DNA of 23,002 nt. Source: CALKYB01 sp964510575 (GTDB lineage Bacteria; Bdellovibrionota_C; UBA2361; SZUA-149; CALKYB01). Each line of letters starts with the position of its first letter. The stretch's first letter is position 1. Location of the stretch: assembly GCA_964510575.1 (NCBI GenBank), contig CAZECN010000039.1, positions 1-23,002 of the forward strand. The letters run 5' to 3'. Made by a program: the position numbers and the translations under genes. Shown here piece after piece: positions 20,617 to 23,002 of the stretch. The notes beneath the pieces are model-generated. The model saw only the letters and a program-made list of their open reading frames with translations, ran no database searches and was not told where the DNA came from.

Positions 20617-21678
20617 TTGACCCTAGTTGAATTAGTCCACGATCTGTTTTCTTCTATGGCGAAAAATATGAAATCTATTATTATTGCTGGACTATTTTTG
20701 GCAGCGACATTTGGAACAATGACTTTTTTTGGCGACAAATTAACTATAATTAAGACTAAGATTCTGGGTGAGGCAGAAGCCCCTCCTGTTCGTGAGCCGG
20801 AAAGTGAAGAGGTGGCAGCTCGTAAAGAATTGGCCTCTGTTTTAAAAGGCGAACTAGTTTTTGATTCGAGAGAGGGTGAGGGGACCTTTGGAATTTTCGC
20901 CATAGATATTGCTTCAGGTGATAGAAGGCAAATTTTTAACGATCAGAAAAATAACATGTATCCAGATGTTAGTCCTGATGGAGAGAGCATAGTTTTTGCC
21001 CGAGCAAATGACTTGGGACGAGACGCGGATAGTGAGATCTGGCTGGTAAACAGGGATGGCTCTGATCAGAAAAAGCTAGCAGAAGGAACCTATCCAACTT
21101 TTTCGAAAGATGGCTCTTTTGTGGTTTATGAAGTGAAACGGTCCAAGGTTATGAAGTTAACTTTGGATGGATCCCAACAACAGCAAATTTTTCCTCCTGC
21201 TGGCAGTCCTTTTCAAGGTAAAAAGATTGTTAAACCTCGACTTTCTTTTGACAATAGCAAACTCCTTTTTACTTCAGATGTTGGCGGCCGCTGGACTGCT
21301 TGGTCTGTAGACCTTGAGACTCAGCAAGCCACTCAAGTTGGAAAGGGGTGTGAGCCTGTTTTTTTTGAAAATGGAAATTCTGTTGCTTGGGTCACTAAAA
21401 AGAATGTCTTGGCCAAGTCAGCTATAGGAAAGAAAGAGCTCGCTTCAGGTGATGTAAGTCTAATTCAGGATGAAGGACCTCCTTTTGGTCATGAGTATTT
21501 TCCTACTTTAGTTAAAGGCGACAGATTTTTGCTTTATGCAGCTTGCCCGGCTGGACAGCACAGTCATTTAGAAGCTAACTACCAACTATTTGTTAAGGAT
21601 TTAGAGTCTGGAGAGACGGTTCGAGTTTCGTTTGATGGTAATACTAATCGTTGGCCAAAATACTTGGCTTCCAAGTAG
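20617..21678 (+). CDS. Membrane-anchored TolB-like beta-propeller protein
   Basis: A 353-aa protein with one N-terminal membrane anchor (SIIIAGLFLAATFGTMTFFG, about residues 19-38), a short Glu-rich linker, and a domain of WD40-like PD40 repeats to the end. The best repeat is around residues 113-135 (MYPDVSPDGESIVFARAND), followed by IWLVNRDG. Further degenerate blades are TYPTFSKDGSFVVYE, KPRLSFDNSKLLFTS, CEPVFFENGNSVAW and FPTLVKGDRFLLYA. The N-terminal domain of true TolB is absent. The start is uncertain: TTG 20617 has AGGA about 5 bases upstream, whereas ATG 20656 and ATG 20668 have no visible ribosome binding site. It is divergent from the release-factor-like gene and convergent, 32 bp apart, with the TPR gene. 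A periplasmic binding or scaffolding role is likely. Confidence 0.75.
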   Translation: MTLVELVHDLFSSMAKNMKSIIIAGLFLAATFGTMTFFGDKLTIIKTKILGEAEAPPVREPESEEVAARKELASVLKGELVFDSREGEGTFGIFAIDIASGDRRQIFNDQKNNMYPDVSPDGESIVFARANDLGRDADSEIWLVNRDGSDQKKLAEGTYPTFSKDGSFVVYEVKRSKVMKLTLDGSQQQQIFPPAGSPFQGKKIVKPRLSFDNSKLLFTSDVGGRWTAWSVDLETQQATQVGKGCEPVFFENGNSVAWVTKKNVLAKSAIGKKELASGDVSLIQDEGPPFGHEYFPTLVKGDRFLLYAACPAGQHSHLEANYQLFVKDLESGETVRVSFDGNTNRWPKYLASK

Positions 21679-21710
21679 CTTATTGAAAATAAAGCTAGCG
21701 GTCGATTGAC

Positions 21711-23002
21711 TTATTTTTTTGTAGTCTTGCTAGTGTCTTCTTCAGCTTCTTCTTTGACTTCAGCTAGATTGCTCAACCTTTGAGCTTCAAAAGGATCGCT
21801 GACACCTTTTCGAAACCATTCTTGAGTTTCCTTAGGTTTGAAGCCTAATTCGTTCCAAGTACCAGCTTCCCAAGGCATATTGAAGACCTGCAGCCACTCA
21901 TTTGCTTCAGCAGGGTTTTTGATTCCAGCGCCGTTGAATTGAACAGCTTCAGTTTCTGAGCCTTTGAAAGTTTCTAGCCAGTCTTGAGCTTGCTTAGGGG
22001 AGATGTTTCCTTTTGAAAAGACTCTTGCTACTTTTGGATCCTCTATATCTTGCTCAAGCCATTGACTGGTTGATTTAGGAGTATGCTCTAGTCGAGACCA
22101 TTCACGGGCTTGTTTCGGTAGTAGCCCACATTCTTTCCAGTTCCGGGCTGCAAGAGGCTCAAAGCCTTGTGCTATCCATAACTCTCTTTCCAAGTATTCT
22201 AAAAAGCCATGCTCTTCCCATTCATTTTCAGGACTTTGTGAGCGGTTCAAAGAGTCAGGGCCAGGGAGTCTTTCAAGTCTTTTCAAAAACTTCACTATTT
22301 CCCTGAGCCCTAAACTTTGCTGTTTCTTGGGAAGCAAGTTGTCCATACAGCGAAGAAAGATAGACAAAGATTTGGAGATGTCTCCCTGAAAAGAATGCCC
22401 TACAGCTAGCTTGAACCAAGCGTAGGGATGATCGCCTCTTTCCTCCAAGGCTAAGAGCCAAAACTCTCGATCTCCTTCAATCTCCTCAGGTCGCAAGTAG
22501 AACTCGGGGAACAGGCCTAGTTCGAAGTATAAAGCGGACATAAATTCGTGGTAAAAACCTTGCTCTAAGCCGTTTTCAGAACGTTTTTGTTTGGCATATT
22601 GCTGGAACAGTTCTTCCAATGAGTTATCTTGTTTGAATTTTTGTTGGAGCTCTCTTAGTTCACTGGCGATAGTTTTGTCAGCGACAAAGGATCTTTCAAA
22701 TTTTTGGTTGGCGATTTTCCAAATTTGAAAGGCTTCAAAAAATTCCCCTTTTTCAAAACTTTCTTTTCCTCTGAAAAATTCAAGTCGAGAAAGTTGATGC
22801 TCTACCCAAGGAATTGGGTCTCCATTCTGAGTTACTCGATGGTATAGTTTTCTTGCTTTCTCAATATCGCCATTTTCTTGATAAAGCCCACCGAGTATCG
22901 CTAGAGCTTTTTGATTCTTAGGATAGAGCTCGAGCATCTTCTTAAACAATTCAATTGCAGAAGTTTTTTTGCCTTCTGATAAAGTAAGATGAGCTCTGAA
23001 AT
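21711..23002 (-). CDS. TPR protein with C-terminal Trp-anchored short repeats (partial, 5' end outside window)
   Basis: The frame stays open through the right edge, so the N-terminus is missing; the TTG at 22949 is internal. Residues encoded from the edge inward make a clear tetratricopeptide unit (LSEGKKTSAIELFKKMLELY, then QKALAILGGLYQENGDIEKA), followed by more helical, TPR-like sequence. From about 22220 to 21774 come eleven tandem 13-14-residue units, each starting with Trp or Phe, with consensus W-x3-G-[FIL]-x-P-x2-A-x2-[W/F]; examples are WKECGLLPKQARE and WNELGFKPKETQE. The protein ends in an acidic, then Lys/Thr-rich tail. There is no signal peptide in the visible part. A protein-protein interaction role is likely. 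I do not recognise the short repeat as a named family. Confidence 0.75.
   Translation of the reverse strand, partial: FRAHLTLSEGKKTSAIELFKKMLELYPKNQKALAILGGLYQENGDIEKARKLYHRVTQNGDPIPWVEHQLSRLEFFRGKESFEKGEFFEAFQIWKIANQKFERSFVADKTIASELRELQQKFKQDNSLEELFQQYAKQKRSENGLEQGFYHEFMSALYFELGLFPEFYLRPEEIEGDREFWLLALEERGDHPYAWFKLAVGHSFQGDISKSLSIFLRCMDNLLPKKQQSLGLREIVKFLKRLERLPGPDSLNRSQSPENEWEEHGFLEYLERELWIAQGFEPLAARNWKECGLLPKQAREWSRLEHTPKSTSQWLEQDIEDPKVARVFSKGNISPKQAQDWLETFKGSETEAVQFNGAGIKNPAEANEWLQVFNMPWEAGTWNELGFKPKETQEWFRKGVSDPFEAQRLSNLAEVKEEAEEDTSKTTKK

Noticed and set aside
22949..22949. TTG at 22949 as the true start of the TPR protein
   Set aside because: The same frame continues to the window edge without a stop and encodes the first half of a TPR unit, so the start lies outside.
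1..23002. CRISPR array, insertion sequence or phage-defence island
   Set aside because: I saw no regularly spaced direct repeats, transposase, nuclease, toxin-antitoxin or restriction genes anywhere in the window.

Overview
The window is a gene-dense chromosomal stretch of a Gram-negative-type bacterium. By eye the base composition is moderately AT-rich, in the low-to-mid 40s percent GC. It carries about 17 full-length or nearly full-length protein genes on both strands plus one gene cut by the right edge. There are no rRNA genes, no tRNA genes I can recognise, no transposase, no prophage and no CRISPR array. GreB, RF3 (PrfC) and bifunctional MnmC point to a proteobacterial or related lineage. 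LL-diaminopimelate aminotransferase (DapL), PdxS/PdxT and a membrane-anchored aminopropyltransferase are less typical of classical enterics and fit a deltaproteobacterial, SAR324-like or Bdellovibrionota-like organism. This placement is inference only.

Layout. 1-1961: a polyamine operon, a membrane-embedded spermidine-synthase-like protein overlapping SpeD. 1968-2450 (-): GreB, with a near-consensus promoter that would give an almost leaderless mRNA. 2569-5656: DapL (lysine/peptidoglycan precursor synthesis) followed closely by MnmC (tRNA wobble uridine modification). 5682-5808: a structured inverted-repeat element that overlaps the 3' end of a small orphan gene (5805-6143, -). 6355-6873: a small membrane protein with a holin-like look. 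6933-8991 (-): a two-gene unit, a PspA/IM30-type coiled-coil protein followed by a large unknown multi-pass membrane protein, with an attenuator-like hairpin in its leader and a strong hairpin between the genes. 9252-10256: M42 metallopeptidase. 10327-11934: RF3. 11935-12245: the only long gene-free stretch, dense in hairpins and bounded by an 11-bp perfect inverted repeat. 12246-14708 (-): large MscS-family channel. 14868-16382: PdxS-PdxT, the complete PLP synthase. 16511-18682: a large secreted or periplasmic protein of unknown function. 18757-19146 (-): MscL. 19253-20529 (-): a GGQ-domain release-factor-like protein translationally coupled to an SDR/epimerase-like protein. 20617-21678: membrane-anchored TolB-like beta-propeller protein. 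21711-23002 (-, partial): a TPR protein whose C-terminal third is an array of 13-14-residue Trp-anchored repeats.

Most genes are core metabolism (polyamines, lysine, PLP), translation (MnmC, RF3, RF-like rescue factor, GreB for transcription) and envelope or osmotic homeostasis (PspA-like unit, MscS-type and MscL channels). The less explained parts are the PspA-like/membrane-protein unit with its RNA hairpins, the structured intergenic elements at 5682-5808 and 11935-12241, the Trp-repeat protein at the right edge, and the unknown secreted protein at 16511-18682.
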